Below, piece by piece: positions 49,452 to 59,850 of a DNA stretch of 64,000 bases (position 1 is the first letter of the stretch; each line of letters begins with the position of its first letter). The notes below the pieces were generated by a model. The model did not search any database, was not told where the DNA came from, and saw only the letters and a program-made list of their open reading frames with translations. The translations under genes were made by a program, and so were the position numbers. Source of the stretch: Vibrio sp. S9_S30 (GTDB lineage: Bacteria > Pseudomonadota > Gammaproteobacteria > Enterobacterales > Vibrionaceae); contig NZ_JAAUWT010000002.1 of the NCBI RefSeq assembly GCF_014694455.1, forward strand, positions 1 through 64,000, given 5' to 3'.

Positions 49452-50609
49452 ATGAAGAAAATGCTCAACCGAGCTGTGATGTGTGCCTTGGCTGTCGCTG
49501 GCTTAGCTGGATGTGCAGGGGAAGAAGACACCATCGTAATGGCACCTTTGCCTGTAGTTGAAAGTCAATTCACACCATCGAGTAATTGGTCTACTTCGAT
49601 TGGCGATGGTGTTGGGCATTATTTTTCCAAACTGAAACCTGTCTACGCATACGACAATGTATTTGTTGCCAGCCGTGATGGAGAGGTCAAAGCGCTAGAT
49701 CCTAATACGGGTATAGCAAAATGGTCTACCACAGTAGAGTCGGAAAACTCGGCTCGCCTATCTGGTGGTATTGCCGCCGCGTTTGGCAAGTTGTTTATCG
49801 GCAGTGAAAATGGCGAACTCATAGCGCTTTCTGCTGAGAATGGTGAGGTACTTTGGCGTTCTTCAGTAGAAGGGGAAGTGCTTGCTACACCTGCAACCGA
49901 CGCCAATCTTGTGTTGGTTCATACCTCTCGCGGCATATTGGTTGCGCTAAACCAAGAGGATGGATCTCAAGAGTGGACGGTGAGTTCTGAAGTTCCGAGC
50001 TTAACACTGCGTGGAGACAGCTCTCCTGTCACTATTTCAGGTGGTGTTTTTTGGGGAACCGCGAATGGTCGAATTGCGGCGGCAATTATTGCTCGTGGGC
50101 AACTGATTTGGCAGCAACCTGTGGGAACCCCTAAAGGATCTACGGAAATTGATCGCCTAGTCGATGCCGATGCCTCCCCAATCATTATTGGTGGCACGTT
50201 ATACAGTGTTGGTATCAATGGGCAGCTTGTGGCGATTGACTTACGTTCAGGTGCGCCTTCTTGGAAACGAACTTATTCATCTGCAACGGATATGGTGACA
50301 GATGGCAGCAATCTTTACTTAGTGACAGATAAAGATCATCTCGTCGCCGTTGATGCACGAAGTGGAACAGAGATCTGGAGTAATAAACAGTTAGAGTACC
50401 GTTTATTAACGGCTCCTTCCATTATCAACGGTAAGATAGTCGTTGGAGACACAGAAGGGTATCTCCATTGGCTGGATAAGGACACGGGTAAGTTTGTGGC
50501 TCAGCAATTAATCGATAACAGTGGCTTTGCTGTTGGCCCTTTGGTGGTTGATGATGGTTACGTTGTTGTGACACGTTCAGGTGCGGTAAAGAAACTGCAG
50601 ATCCAGTAA
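49452..50609 (+). CDS. bamB: BamB: outer-membrane assembly lipoprotein
   Basis: A 385-residue protein: signal peptide with lipobox LAGC and an eight-bladed beta-propeller built of PQQ-like repeats (for example VYAYDNVFVASRDGEVKALD). It is a part of the BAM complex that inserts beta-barrel proteins. It is the last gene of the ispG-hisS-yfgM-bamB run. Confidence 0.95.
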   Translation: MKKMLNRAVMCALAVAGLAGCAGEEDTIVMAPLPVVESQFTPSSNWSTSIGDGVGHYFSKLKPVYAYDNVFVASRDGEVKALDPNTGIAKWSTTVESENSARLSGGIAAAFGKLFIGSENGELIALSAENGEVLWRSSVEGEVLATPATDANLVLVHTSRGILVALNQEDGSQEWTVSSEVPSLTLRGDSSPVTISGGVFWGTANGRIAAAIIARGQLIWQQPVGTPKGSTEIDRLVDADASPIIIGGTLYSVGINGQLVAIDLRSGAPSWKRTYSSATDMVTDGSNLYLVTDKDHLVAVDARSGTEIWSNKQLEYRLLTAPSIINGKIVVGDTEGYLHWLDKDTGKFVAQQLIDNSGFAVGPLVVDDGYVVVTRSGAVKKLQIQ

Positions 50610-50631
50610 ATAACGTGATATAATTCACAAT

Positions 50632-50665
50632 CGGCTCTTGGCTGCTCTCAGTCAAGAGCCGTTTT
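50632..50665 (+). terminator. Terminator of bamB
   Basis: The 9-bp stem cggctcttg/caagagccg is followed by ttttatt. Confidence 0.88.
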
Positions 50666-50688
50666 ATTGATAATTAAGCAAGTGTGGT

Positions 50689-50723
50689 TATAGGTAAGTT
50701 CTAGTGCTAATGACTTACCTATA
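50689..50723 (+). other. Perfect dyad in the der leader
   Basis: The arms tataggtaagt (50689-50699) and acttacctata (50713-50723) are exact complements with a 13-nt loop, 33 bp upstream of the der start. No T-run follows. It could be an RNA leader structure or an operator. Confidence 0.55.
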
Positions 50724-50756
50724 GCTACATTAAGAAATGAGATTGTAGAGGTACAT

Positions 50757-52241
50757 ATGATTCCTGTCGTTGCTCTTGTAGGGCGCCCTAATGTTGGTAA
50801 GTCGACGCTTTTTAATCGTCTGACTAGAACGCGTGATGCGTTAGTGGCTGACTTTCCTGGATTAACTCGGGATCGTAAATACGGTCAAGCAAAGTTAGGT
50901 GAACATGACTTCATCGTTATCGATACCGGCGGTATTGATGGCACGGAAGAAGGCGTAGAAACGAAAATGGCAGAGCAATCGCTTGCAGCCATTGATGAAG
51001 CCGATGTGGTTCTCTTCATGGTAGATGGTCGAGCGGGTTTGACACCAGCAGACGAAGCCATTGCGATGCACCTTCGAAAAATTGAAAAGCCAGCTATGTT
51101 GGTGGTAAACAAAGTCGACGGTATTGATGCCGATGCCGCGTGTGCCGATTTCTGGAAGCTCGGTGTTGAAAACATGTATCAAATTGCGGCATCTCATGGT
51201 CGCGGTGTAGCAACATTGATTGATCGTGCTCTTAATCCATTTGCAGAAGAGCTGATTGCCAATGCCGAAGGTGAATTAGAAGACCTTACAGAATTTGAAG
51301 ACCCAGAAGAAAAACTGGACTTCACAGAAGAAGAAGCTGAAGCCGAATTCAAGCGCTTGCAAGACCAGCCAATCAAGTTGGCGATCATTGGTCGTCCTAA
51401 TGTAGGTAAATCAACGCTAACAAACCGTATTCTTGGTGAGGAAAGAGTCGTGGTATTCGATATGCCCGGAACCACTCGCGACTCTATTTACATTCCCATG
51501 CAGCGAGATGAACGTGAATACGTTCTGATTGATACCGCGGGAGTGCGTCGTCGTACTCGTATTAATGAGACGGTAGAAAAGTTCTCAGTTGTTAAGACTC
51601 TGAAGGCAGTCGAAGATGCTAATGTTGTATTGTTGGTTATTGATGCTCGAGAAAACATTTCGGATCAAGATTTAAGCTTATTGGGTTTTGCGTTAAATTC
51701 CGGTCGCTCAATTGTCATTGCCGTGAATAAATGGGACGGGCTAGACACCGATGTCAAAGAACATGTGAAGAAAGAGCTTGATCGTCGCCTAGGTTTTGTC
51801 GATTTTGCACGCATTCATTTCATCTCTGCGCTGCATGGAACCGGTGTCGGGCATTTGTTTGAATCGGTTCAGGAAGCGTACAAATCGGCAACAACTCGAG
51901 TTGGTACATCTGTTCTCACTCGAATCATGAAAATGGCGCAAGATGATCACCAACCTCCAATGGTACGTGGTCGCCGTGTAAAATTGAAATACGCGCACGC
52001 AGGCGGTTACAACCCACCAATCATCGTTGTTCATGGTAACCAAGTGCATGAATTACCAGATTCTTATAAGCGCTATTTAATGAACTACTATCGTCGTTCT
52101 TTGGAAATTATGGGTACACCTATTCGAATTCAGTTTCAAAGCAGTGATAACCCATTTGAAGGCAAGTCTAATAAATTGACGTTATCACAAGAGCGAAAAC
52201 GCAAACGCCTTATGTCGATGATGAAAAATCGAAAGAAATAA
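50757..52241 (+). CDS. der: Der: tandem-GTPase ribosome assembly factor (EngA)
   Basis: A 494-residue protein with two GTPase domains ([14 protein letters not shown] near 9 and [14 protein letters not shown] near 210; NKVD and NKWD) joined by an acidic linker, and a C-terminal KH-like domain. It is required for 50S subunit maturation. Confidence 0.97.
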   Translation: MIPVVALVGRPNVGKSTLFNRLTRTRDALVADFPGLTRDRKYGQAKLGEHDFIVIDTGGIDGTEEGVETKMAEQSLAAIDEADVVLFMVDGRAGLTPADEAIAMHLRKIEKPAMLVVNKVDGIDADAACADFWKLGVENMYQIAASHGRGVATLIDRALNPFAEELIANAEGELEDLTEFEDPEEKLDFTEEEAEAEFKRLQDQPIKLAIIGRPNVGKSTLTNRILGEERVVVFDMPGTTRDSIYIPMQRDEREYVLIDTAGVRRRTRINETVEKFSVVKTLKAVEDANVVLLVIDARENISDQDLSLLGFALNSGRSIVIAVNKWDGLDTDVKEHVKKELDRRLGFVDFARIHFISALHGTGVGHLFESVQEAYKSATTRVGTSVLTRIMKMAQDDHQPPMVRGRRVKLKYAHAGGYNPPIIVVHGNQVHELPDSYKRYLMNYYRRSLEIMGTPIRIQFQSSDNPFEGKSNKLTLSQERKRKRLMSMMKNRKK

Positions 52242-52264
52242 CGAAGAATCGATATAAACAACTA

Positions 52265-52289
52265 AAAAACGCCGAAAGGCGTTTTTTTT
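52265..52289 (+). terminator. Terminator of der
   Basis: The stem aaaacgcc/ggcgtttt with a gaaa tetraloop is followed by tttt. It is a strong intrinsic terminator. Confidence 0.93.
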
Positions 52290-52846
52290 GTATTCTGAGT
52301 TTTTCCCTTTTTTCATTTATTCGATCTTCGGGCGATAAGATGCCTTGTATTGCTTTAATAAGAAAAAACAAAAAGTTAGGTGGAATTGTAAACATGGTAA
52401 TGTTCACTTACATTTGAAAAACAATTGAAATTAGATCGAATATTAAATTCTAAAAATGACTTTTTTTATCCGTAATATCAAAACTATTGACTGTGTAAAA
52501 TGCAAATGCAGGATATGTAACTTATGCTTTCGGGGTGTGGTGATATAAATGTTCTTTTTGACGCTGATCGCTGATCAGTTCTCCTAGTGCAGAAGATCGG
52601 GAAAGATCTGTATTAGTCTCTTTGTTCTACTTCTAGCGGTTAGACCATTGCAACCTTATTGAAAAATAGCATGAATACACACCTTACACTGTGATGGAAA
52701 CGTATATAACTTGAATAAACATTTAATCGCAAAAGATCAATCTCTCTAAAATTTCAGTTTGGATTAACAACTGATGCAGATCAAAGCATGCATTAGACTA
52801 TGAACGCATTATCAAGATGGACTTCGTTGGTAAAAAGGGGAAGGTA
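52290..52846. other. AT-rich intergenic region of about 550 bp
   Basis: No convincing gene was found on either strand. The only features seen are GATC-rich sequence around 52566-52610 and a candidate FNR-type site near the right end. It could hide a small RNA; none could be demonstrated. Confidence 0.5.
52771..52784. promoter_or_regulatory. Candidate FNR-type site upstream of the yfgJ-like gene
   Basis: ctgat-gcag-atcaa matches TTGAT-N4-ATCAA with one mismatch. It lies about 75 bp before the yfgJ-like start, a plausible activator position. A chance match is quite possible. Confidence 0.3.
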
Positions 52847-53083
52847 ATGAATGGTAATGTGTGTAAGCAGTGTGACAGCGAGTTGAGATGGAATGGTGGG
52901 TTATATCACTGCGATTTCTGTTCTGAAGAGTATCAGAAGCTTGTTTTCTGCCCCGACTGCGAACAATCTCTTGAGAAGCTTCAAGCATGTGGAGCGGTTA
53001 ACTACTTTTGCCTAAGTTGTAACGAGCTAAAATCCAAGTCTAGGGTGACTTTCGTCTACAAAAAACAATCAAATGTAGCTTGA
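52847..53083 (+). CDS. YfgJ-like zinc-ribbon protein
   Basis: A 78-residue protein with four CxxC-type pairs (CKQC, CDFC, CPDC, CLSC) predicting two zinc ribbons, and the C-terminal KACGAVNYFC-like pattern of E. coli YfgJ (QACGAVNYFC here). ATG at 52847 is preferred for its strong ribosome site (ggggaagg); an ATG at 52817 would add 10 residues. Like yfgJ it lies between der and xseA. The function is unknown. Confidence 0.8.
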   Translation: MNGNVCKQCDSELRWNGGLYHCDFCSEEYQKLVFCPDCEQSLEKLQACGAVNYFCLSCNELKSKSRVTFVYKKQSNVA

Positions 53084-53122
53084 TGCTCATTCCGGCTAAG
53101 TGGTCTAAAACCCAAGTTGAAG

Positions 53123-54457
53123 TTAGTCAGAAACGGTTGAGCGAATTTTCCCATCAGCAAGGCGAGTGATAAGGATATCACCCGTTTTTACTTTTTTCGT
53201 ATCGGTGACGACGTCGCCATTTTCTCGCTGAGTAATACTGTAACCGCGTCTTAAGGTGGCAAGTGGGCTAACGGTATCCAGTTTTTCTGCTGCTAGTGCT
53301 AGCTGGTGTCGTGACAGTAATAACTGTCTATCCATCGAATCAAATAACTTTGTTTGACTGTTGGTGAGATGGTTTTGAAGTTGATTTAGCTTGCGCTGAG
53401 GATTGTGCAATGCAAGCCTATGCTCCAAGTTCACTATTGCTACGCGATTGGCTGATAACTTATTGTTGATTGCAATGTGTAATCGTTGTTCTAATTCGTC
53501 TAAACGTTGATTTTGCCGTTGAAGTTGGTAGCTTGGGTGCTTTCTTTCCAACTTTCTTTCTAACGTGTTGAGCGCAGATTTATGCTCAGCAAGATATTGC
53601 TGCATTACCTGATGCAAGCGTTGGCGTTTTTGCTTCAGTGACAATACTTTGTGGTGGTTATCTCGACTGACCAGTTCTGCCGCGGCAGAAGGGGTTGGTG
53701 CTCTCATGTCTGCCACAAAATCAGCAATAGTCACATCAACCTCATGCCCCACTGCCGAGACAATGGGGATCTGACTTGCGGCAATGGTACGTGCTAAAAT
53801 TTCGTTGTTAAAGCACCATAAGTCCTCTAATGAACCTCCACCACGACCAACAATAAGCACATCACACTCGTTTCGTTCATTTGCTCTGCCAATGGCTTGA
53901 GCAATTGAGATAGCGGCAGTATCGCCTTGAACTATGGTGGGATAGATAACAATAGGAAGAGTGGGGTCACGGCGCTTTAGTACATCTAGAATATCGTGCA
54001 GAGCGGCACCCGTCTTGGATGTGATCACACCCACTCGAGTTGGGTTCTCTGGTAAAGGTTGTTTTGTACTTTGAGCAAACAGACCTTCAGCGGCAAGTTT
54101 CATCTTCAGCTCTTCAAATTCTTGCTGAAGTCGGCCGTCGCCTTCGGGCTGCATACTTTCAATAATAAGTTGGTAGTCACCTCTCGGCTCATAAAGAGAC
54201 AAGCGAGCTTTGACTAATACTTGATTTCCATTTTGTGGCTTGAATGTGACTCGGCGGTTGTTGCCTCGAAACATCGCACATTTTACTTGAGCACGAGAGT
54301 CTTTAAGTGTGAAGTACCAATGACCGGACACGGGGGCAGAGAAATTAGACATTTCACCCACAAGCCAAACTACGCCCATTTCATTTTCGAGCAATAGGCG
54401 GACTTCTGAGTTTAAGCGAGAAACGGTGAAAATATTATTATTGGTCAGAGAAGACAC
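53123..54457 (-). CDS. xseA: XseA: exodeoxyribonuclease VII large subunit
   Basis: A 444-residue protein: N-terminal OB-fold ([15 protein letters not shown]), catalytic domain with [27 protein letters not shown] and [17 protein letters not shown], and a long coiled coil (about 280-400). With XseB it degrades single-stranded DNA. It is divergent from guaB. Confidence 0.96.
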   Translation of the reverse strand: MSSLTNNNIFTVSRLNSEVRLLLENEMGVVWLVGEMSNFSAPVSGHWYFTLKDSRAQVKCAMFRGNNRRVTFKPQNGNQVLVKARLSLYEPRGDYQLIIESMQPEGDGRLQQEFEELKMKLAAEGLFAQSTKQPLPENPTRVGVITSKTGAALHDILDVLKRRDPTLPIVIYPTIVQGDTAAISIAQAIGRANERNECDVLIVGRGGGSLEDLWCFNNEILARTIAASQIPIVSAVGHEVDVTIADFVADMRAPTPSAAAELVSRDNHHKVLSLKQKRQRLHQVMQQYLAEHKSALNTLERKLERKHPSYQLQRQNQRLDELEQRLHIAINNKLSANRVAIVNLEHRLALHNPQRKLNQLQNHLTNSQTKLFDSMDRQLLLSRHQLALAAEKLDTVSPLATLRRGYSITQRENGDVVTDTKKVKTGDILITRLADGKIRSTVSD

Positions 54458-54546
54458 AAATAATCTCTAAGGCGTGAGTATGGAAATTAGCGGCAATATA
54501 ATACATATCAAGGGGGTGATTGCAAATAAAAAGTGAAAAAATGTGT

Positions 54547-54562
54547 GGTCAAACGATTGCCC
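54547..54562. promoter_or_regulatory. Candidate PurR operator in the guaBA promoter
   Basis: ggtcaaacgattgccc matches the PurR palindrome core GCAAACGTTTGC at about 10 of 12 positions. It overlaps the -35 region of a promoter with a perfect -10 tataat at 54569-54574. PurR represses guaBA in E. coli, so the site is expected. Confidence 0.6.
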
Positions 54563-54666
54563 TGTGCGTATAATCCGTCTGCAATATCAAATCCAAATCA
54601 CTTTATTATGCGAAACGATAAAGCTTGGATTTACTCCTATTAATACCTTGTTGTGAGATATTGCAA

Positions 54667-56133
54667 ATGCTACGAATCGCAAAAGAAGCTTTAACTTTTG
54701 ACGACGTTCTACTCGTCCCAGCACACTCCACTATTCTTCCGAATACCGCTGATCTTCGCACTCAGCTGACTAAAAACATCACTTTGAATATCCCAATGAT
54801 CTCGGCATCTATGGATACCGTAACGGAAGCTCGCCTAGCCATTGCGTTAGCGCAAGAAGGTGGTATCGGCTTTATCCACAAAAACATGTCGATTGAGCAA
54901 CAAGCTCATCAAGTGCATCTTGTTAAGATCTTCGAAGCAGGTGTGGTTACTGCGCCTGTTACTGTTGAGCCAACAGCGACTATTGAAGATGTAAAAGGGC
55001 TAACAGAAGAAAACGGTTTTGCCGGTTACCCTGTTGTTGCTGAAAACAATGAATTAGTGGGGATCATTACAGGGCGGGATGTGCGTTTTGTTACTGATCT
55101 TACTAAGAAAGTTGAAGATGTAATGACACCCAAAGCTCGCCTTGCGACAGTGAAAGAAGGTGCTTCTCGTGAAGAAGTGCAAAAGTTGATGCAAGAGCAC
55201 CGTGTGGAGAAAGTCTTGGTTGTGAACGAAGAGTTCCAACTAAAAGGCATGATCACAGCGAAAGATTTCCACAAAGCAGAGCGCAAGCCTAATGCCTGTA
55301 AAGACGTGCAAGGTCGTTTACGTGTGGGAGCCGCTGTTGGTGCTGGCGCGGGTAATGAAGAGCGTGTAAAAGCACTTGTTGATGCGGGTGTAGACGTTTT
55401 ACTCATCGATTCTTCTCATGGTCACTCTGAAGGTGTGCTTAACCGTATTCGCGAAACTCGCGCGGCTTACCCTGACCTTGATATCATTGGTGGTAACGTT
55501 GCAACAGCATCAGGTGCGAAAGCCCTAATTGAAGCCGGTGTGAGTGCGGTTAAAGTGGGTATTGGTCCTGGTTCTATCTGTACAACTCGTATCGTTACGG
55601 GGGTGGGTGTACCGCAGATCACGGCGATCTCGGATGCCGCAGACGCGGCCGCTGAATACGGCATTCCTGTCATTGCTGATGGTGGCATTCGTTACTCAGG
55701 CGATATCTGTAAAGCCATTGCAGCTGGTGCATCTTGTGTGATGGTTGGCTCTATGTTAGCGGGGACTGAAGAAGCTCCGGGTGAAGTTGAACTTTACCAA
55801 GGTCGTGCATACAAATCTTACCGTGGCATGGGCTCTCTGGGTGCGATGTCTAAAGGTTCCTCTGACCGTTATTTCCAATCGGATAACGCTGCTGACAAGC
55901 TTGTTCCAGAAGGCATTGAGGGTCGTATCGCTTATAAAGGTCGTTTGAAAGAAATTGTTCACCAGCAAATGGGCGGTTTGCGTTCAAGCATGGGTTTGAC
56001 TGGCAGTGCAACGATCAACGATATGCGCACTAAAGCCGAATTTGTGCGTATTTCTGGTGCCGGTATGAAAGAATCTCACGTCCATGATGTGCAGATGACA
56101 AAAGAAGCGCCTAACTACCGTACTGGTCAGTAA
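54667..56133 (+). CDS. guaB: GuaB: IMP dehydrogenase
   Basis: The start at 54667 gives 488 residues ([21 protein letters not shown]), the usual length; an upstream frame from 54625 is ignored. The TIM barrel is interrupted by a CBS pair (about 95-205). The catalytic Cys is in [13 protein letters not shown]. It makes XMP, the committed step to GMP. Confidence 0.97.
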   Translation: MLRIAKEALTFDDVLLVPAHSTILPNTADLRTQLTKNITLNIPMISASMDTVTEARLAIALAQEGGIGFIHKNMSIEQQAHQVHLVKIFEAGVVTAPVTVEPTATIEDVKGLTEENGFAGYPVVAENNELVGIITGRDVRFVTDLTKKVEDVMTPKARLATVKEGASREEVQKLMQEHRVEKVLVVNEEFQLKGMITAKDFHKAERKPNACKDVQGRLRVGAAVGAGAGNEERVKALVDAGVDVLLIDSSHGHSEGVLNRIRETRAAYPDLDIIGGNVATASGAKALIEAGVSAVKVGIGPGSICTTRIVTGVGVPQITAISDAADAAAEYGIPVIADGGIRYSGDICKAIAAGASCVMVGSMLAGTEEAPGEVELYQGRAYKSYRGMGSLGAMSKGSSDRYFQSDNAADKLVPEGIEGRIAYKGRLKEIVHQQMGGLRSSMGLTGSATINDMRTKAEFVRISGAGMKESHVHDVQMTKEAPNYRTGQ

Positions 56134-56214
56134 TTACCCCTAAAGAATTAACCTTGAAGAGGCGTATAAAGGCGCATCTTCATCGCTTAACCTATTTGAT
56201 CTTAAGAGACGAAA

Positions 56215-57768
56215 ATGACTAAGAACATTCATGACCAACGGATTTTGATCCTCGATTTTGGTTCTCAATACACTCAGCTTGTTGCTCGACGCATCCGTGA
56301 AATTGGTGTTTATTGTGAGCTATGGAGCTGGGATGTGGAAGAAGCGGACATTCGCGAATTCAACCCAGATGGCATTATTCTTTCTGGTGGTCCTGAAAGC
56401 GTAACAGAAGATAACTCTCCTCGTGCCCCGCAATATGTGTTCGATTCTGGCGTACCGGTATTGGGGATCTGTTACGGCATGCAGACCATGGCAGAACAGC
56501 TTGGTGGTAAGGTATCGACTTCGAACGAGCGTGAGTTTGGTTACGCAGCTGTAGAAGTGTCTGGTGAATCTTCTATCTTTAAAGATCTTGAGACCACTCA
56601 AGACGTTTGGATGAGTCATGGCGACAAAGTTGTAGAAATCCCACAAGGTTTCGTAAAAGTCGGTGAGACAGAGACTTGTCCTTACGCTGCAATGGCGAAC
56701 GATGAGAAGAAATACTTCGGTGTTCAGTTCCACCCAGAAGTGACGCATACGAAAAACGGTCTACAGATGCTAGAGAACTTCGTTCTTGGTGTTTGTGGTT
56801 GTGAGCGTTTATGGACCTCTGAATCCATCATTGAAGATGCCATTGCTCGAATTAAAGAGCAAGTGGGTGACGATGAAGTTATCCTCGGTTTATCCGGTGG
56901 TGTGGATTCTTCGGTTGTCGCAATGCTGGCTCACCGAGCGATTGGTGACAAATTGACGTGTGTATTTGTTGATAACGGTTTGCTGCGTCTGAACGAAGCC
57001 GAACAAGTGATGGATATGTTCGGGAATAAGTTCGGTCTGAATATTGTCCACGTCAATGCAGAAAACCGTTTCTTGGATGCGCTGAAAGGCGAAGAAGATC
57101 CAGAAGCCAAACGTAAGATCATTGGTCACGTATTCGTCGATATTTTCGATGAAGAATCTAAGAAATTGGAAAATGCGAAGTGGCTTGCTCAAGGGACTAT
57201 CTACCCAGATGTCATTGAATCTGCCGCTTCTAAAACAGGTAAAGCACACGTCATCAAATCTCACCATAATGTTGGTGGATTACCCGATGACATGGAAATG
57301 GGCTTAGTTGAGCCATTGCGTGAACTCTTCAAAGATGAAGTTCGCAAGATTGGTCTTGAGCTTGGGCTCCCATACAATATGCTTTATCGCCACCCATTCC
57401 CAGGCCCTGGTCTAGGTGTTCGTGTTCTTGGTGAAATCAAGAAAGAATACTGTGACTTGCTGCGCCGCGCTGATGCTATCTTCATTGAAGAACTGCATGC
57501 CGCTGACTTGTACCATAAAGTCTCTCAAGCGTTTACGGTATTTTTGCCTGTTCGTTCTGTTGGCGTGATGGGGGATGGCCGTAAGTACGATTGGGTTGTG
57601 TCACTGCGTGCAGTTGAAACCATCGATTTTATGACGGCGCACTGGGCGCATCTACCCTACGATTTCCTTGGTAAGGTTTCTAACCGTATTATCAACGAAG
57701 TCGATGGTATTTCTCGTGTGGTTTACGATATTTCAGGTAAGCCACCAGCAACAATCGAGTGGGAATAA
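56215..57768 (+). CDS. guaA: GuaA: GMP synthase
   Basis: A 517-residue enzyme with a class I glutamine amidotransferase domain ([23 protein letters not shown]), an ATP pyrophosphatase domain ([12 protein letters not shown]) and the C-terminal dimerisation domain ending PPATIEWE. It completes GMP synthesis and is co-transcribed with guaB. Confidence 0.97.
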   Translation: MTKNIHDQRILILDFGSQYTQLVARRIREIGVYCELWSWDVEEADIREFNPDGIILSGGPESVTEDNSPRAPQYVFDSGVPVLGICYGMQTMAEQLGGKVSTSNEREFGYAAVEVSGESSIFKDLETTQDVWMSHGDKVVEIPQGFVKVGETETCPYAAMANDEKKYFGVQFHPEVTHTKNGLQMLENFVLGVCGCERLWTSESIIEDAIARIKEQVGDDEVILGLSGGVDSSVVAMLAHRAIGDKLTCVFVDNGLLRLNEAEQVMDMFGNKFGLNIVHVNAENRFLDALKGEEDPEAKRKIIGHVFVDIFDEESKKLENAKWLAQGTIYPDVIESAASKTGKAHVIKSHHNVGGLPDDMEMGLVEPLRELFKDEVRKIGLELGLPYNMLYRHPFPGPGLGVRVLGEIKKEYCDLLRRADAIFIEELHAADLYHKVSQAFTVFLPVRSVGVMGDGRKYDWVVSLRAVETIDFMTAHWAHLPYDFLGKVSNRIINEVDGISRVVYDISGKPPATIEWE

Positions 57769-57787
57769 TCTTCACTCGTCAGACATT

Positions 57788-57817
57788 GATGCCAGCCTTC
57801 GGGTTGGCATTTTTTTA
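57788..57817 (+). terminator. Terminator of guaBA
   Basis: The 9-bp stem atgccagcc/ggttggcat with a ttcg tetraloop is followed by ttttttt. Confidence 0.93.
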
Positions 57818-57881
57818 TCCTTTTGATCAAAACTGGTGCGGAAAGATATTGTAGATAAGAGGATTGAAACTTAATGAGAGA

Positions 57882-57903
57882 GGAGGCAGTTCTCGCTGCC
57901 TCC
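57882..57903 (-). terminator. Possible terminator of the AGCS symporter gene
   Basis: The stem ggaggcag/ctgcctcc with a 6-nt loop lies 33 bp beyond the symporter stop. The downstream minus-strand sequence is only weakly T-rich. Confidence 0.5.
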
Positions 57904-57935
57904 TGTATGTTTTCAACTCGTTAGCAGAGACAACC

Positions 57936-59480
57936 TTATGTTGATGGCTGTTCTACCTCACCAGTCGATTCTTTGGTTGACGGAGAATGACCCGTTTTAC
58001 GTTTGTATTTTTCTTCCCAATATGTGGCCCCTTTGATACCAAGTTTGATTGGGTTAAACGTGTATTCGGTTACGCCCGCTTGCTGCTGTTCCTCATAATC
58101 CTTTAAGGCTTTAAGTGCTGGTTTTGCCATAAAGAAGATGATCAGAATCCCCACAATATTGAGCCATGCCATTAAGCCAACCCCGACATCACCCATTGCC
58201 CAAGCAAGGTTCGCTGTTTTTACGGTTCCATAAAATACCGCAGACAAAATGACCAGCTTAAGGGCAAAGATCATTCCGCTCACTTTGAACGTACGTCGGA
58301 TATAAGCGATGTTGGTTTCGGCAATGTAGTAGTAAGCCAAGATGGTGGTGAATGAGAAGAAGAACAAAGCAAAAGCAATGAACAGTTTCCCAACGCCCGG
58401 CAAGGTACTTTCGATCGCCATCTGAGTAAAGGCTGGACCGTTCGCGCCAATGGTTGCAGGTAGATTTTGGATCAAGAATTGTCCTTCCGCACCACCATGA
58501 ACGTTATAGGCACCAGTGATAAGAATCATAAATGCTGTCGCGGAGCATACGAGCAGCGTATCAATGTAGATAGAGAAAGCTTGAACCAAACCCTGCTGCG
58601 CTGGGTGATCAACATTGGCAGCAGCGGCAGCATGAGGACCTGTGCCCTGACCTGCTTCGTTGGAGTAAACACCGCGTTTCACCCCCCAACCAATTGCTGC
58701 ACCAAAGCCTGCCATTGGAGTGAAGGCATCACCAATGATCATCGAGAAGATACGAGGAACTTCGCCAATGTTAAGAAGGACGATGACAAACGCAATGACG
58801 ATGTAGGCTAATGCCATGAACGGAACGACAAATTGTGTGAAATTGGCAATACGCTTAACGCCACCAAAAATGATGAAAGCTAAGATAATGGAAATAAAGG
58901 TGCCGGTAAAAATTTTAGCGAAACTGTAAGTGCCTAGCCCTGTATCTATCATCATGCCTGCACCAAAGGCGGTTTCAACGGCATTACCAATACTGTTTGA
59001 TTGAACGCCTGGAAGAAGAACACCGCACGCGAAGATGGTGGCTATAGCAAAAACCCATGCATACCATTTTTGGCCCATGGCTTTCTCAATGTAATAAGCG
59101 GGACCACCACGGAACTGACCTTCATCTTCTTCTTTGTAAATTTGCGCCAATGTTGATTCAGCGTAGGCCGTTGCGGCACCTAAGAAAGCCACTACCCACA
59201 TCCAGAACACCGCACCTGGACCGCCGAAACCGATCGCCGCTGCAACGCCTGCAATGTTACCCGTACCTACACGTCCTGAAAGTGAAACCGCAAGGGCTTG
59301 GAATGAGGAGATGCCTTTAGAAGAGCTTTTGCCTGATAAAAGCAAACGCCACATTTCTGAAAAATGGCGAACCTGAACAAAGCGAGTGGTGATGGAATAG
59401 AACAAGCCTGCACCCAAGCACAGGTAAATGAGTACTGGGCTCCATATTATTCCATTAAGAAAGTCGACGAGTGACTGCAT
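57936..59480 (-). CDS. Sodium:alanine/glycine symporter (AGCS family)
   Basis: A 514-residue membrane protein with about 11 helices and the AGCS signatures GRVGTGNIAGVAAAIGFGGPGAVFWMW and GWGVKRGVYSNEAGQGTGPHA. It imports alanine or glycine with sodium. A good ribosome site (agggaaagag) precedes the start. The dadA gene next to it suggests shared use in alanine breakdown, though a terminator separates them. Confidence 0.93.
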   Translation of the reverse strand: MQSLVDFLNGIIWSPVLIYLCLGAGLFYSITTRFVQVRHFSEMWRLLLSGKSSSKGISSFQALAVSLSGRVGTGNIAGVAAAIGFGGPGAVFWMWVVAFLGAATAYAESTLAQIYKEEDEGQFRGGPAYYIEKAMGQKWYAWVFAIATIFACGVLLPGVQSNSIGNAVETAFGAGMMIDTGLGTYSFAKIFTGTFISIILAFIIFGGVKRIANFTQFVVPFMALAYIVIAFVIVLLNIGEVPRIFSMIIGDAFTPMAGFGAAIGWGVKRGVYSNEAGQGTGPHAAAAANVDHPAQQGLVQAFSIYIDTLLVCSATAFMILITGAYNVHGGAEGQFLIQNLPATIGANGPAFTQMAIESTLPGVGKLFIAFALFFFSFTTILAYYYIAETNIAYIRRTFKVSGMIFALKLVILSAVFYGTVKTANLAWAMGDVGVGLMAWLNIVGILIIFFMAKPALKALKDYEEQQQAGVTEYTFNPIKLGIKGATYWEEKYKRKTGHSPSTKESTGEVEQPST

Positions 59481-59850
59481 GACTCTTTCCCTATATTGAT
59501 GTTGTGTTGATGTAAAAAGAAAATGATATGTTAATCCTGAGCGTGATCAGTTTGTTAACATTTTTATCTTATTGTTACTGCTATCGTGATTTAGAGCACG
59601 TATTGCTAATATTTTGAAATACTTTGGCTGAAAGTTGTGCAATCAATCGATGATGTGTGATTTTTTTTCAAAAAGAATAAACTTATCGACCATGATTCTG
59701 TGATTTCTGCATTCATGTACCTATTTATCCTTCCGATTAAGTTGACTTACTTGGAATGAAATTCTTAACGGTTTGATCCTAAAAGAAGAGTCCAATGAGG
59801 GGACGCATTGGGCTCTTTACTTCGGTTTGATTTACGTACTTCGTTGTCGA
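59481..59850. other. 370-bp intergenic region between dadA and the symporter
   Basis: It is AT-rich and contains the symporter promoter region and the dadA terminator (59786-59817). No gene or other clear site was seen. Confidence 0.5.
59786..59817 (-). terminator. Terminator of dadA
   Basis: The 12-bp arms aagagtccaatg/cattgggctctt have one wobble pair. On the minus strand they are followed by a T-rich tail. Confidence 0.75.

Noticed and set aside
51194..51475. Minus-strand frame opposite der
   Set aside because: Ser-rich antisense shadow of the GTPase gene.
52210..52407. Minus-strand 65-codon frame across the der terminator
   Set aside because: It spans a strong terminator and overlaps the der 3' end; no features of a real gene.
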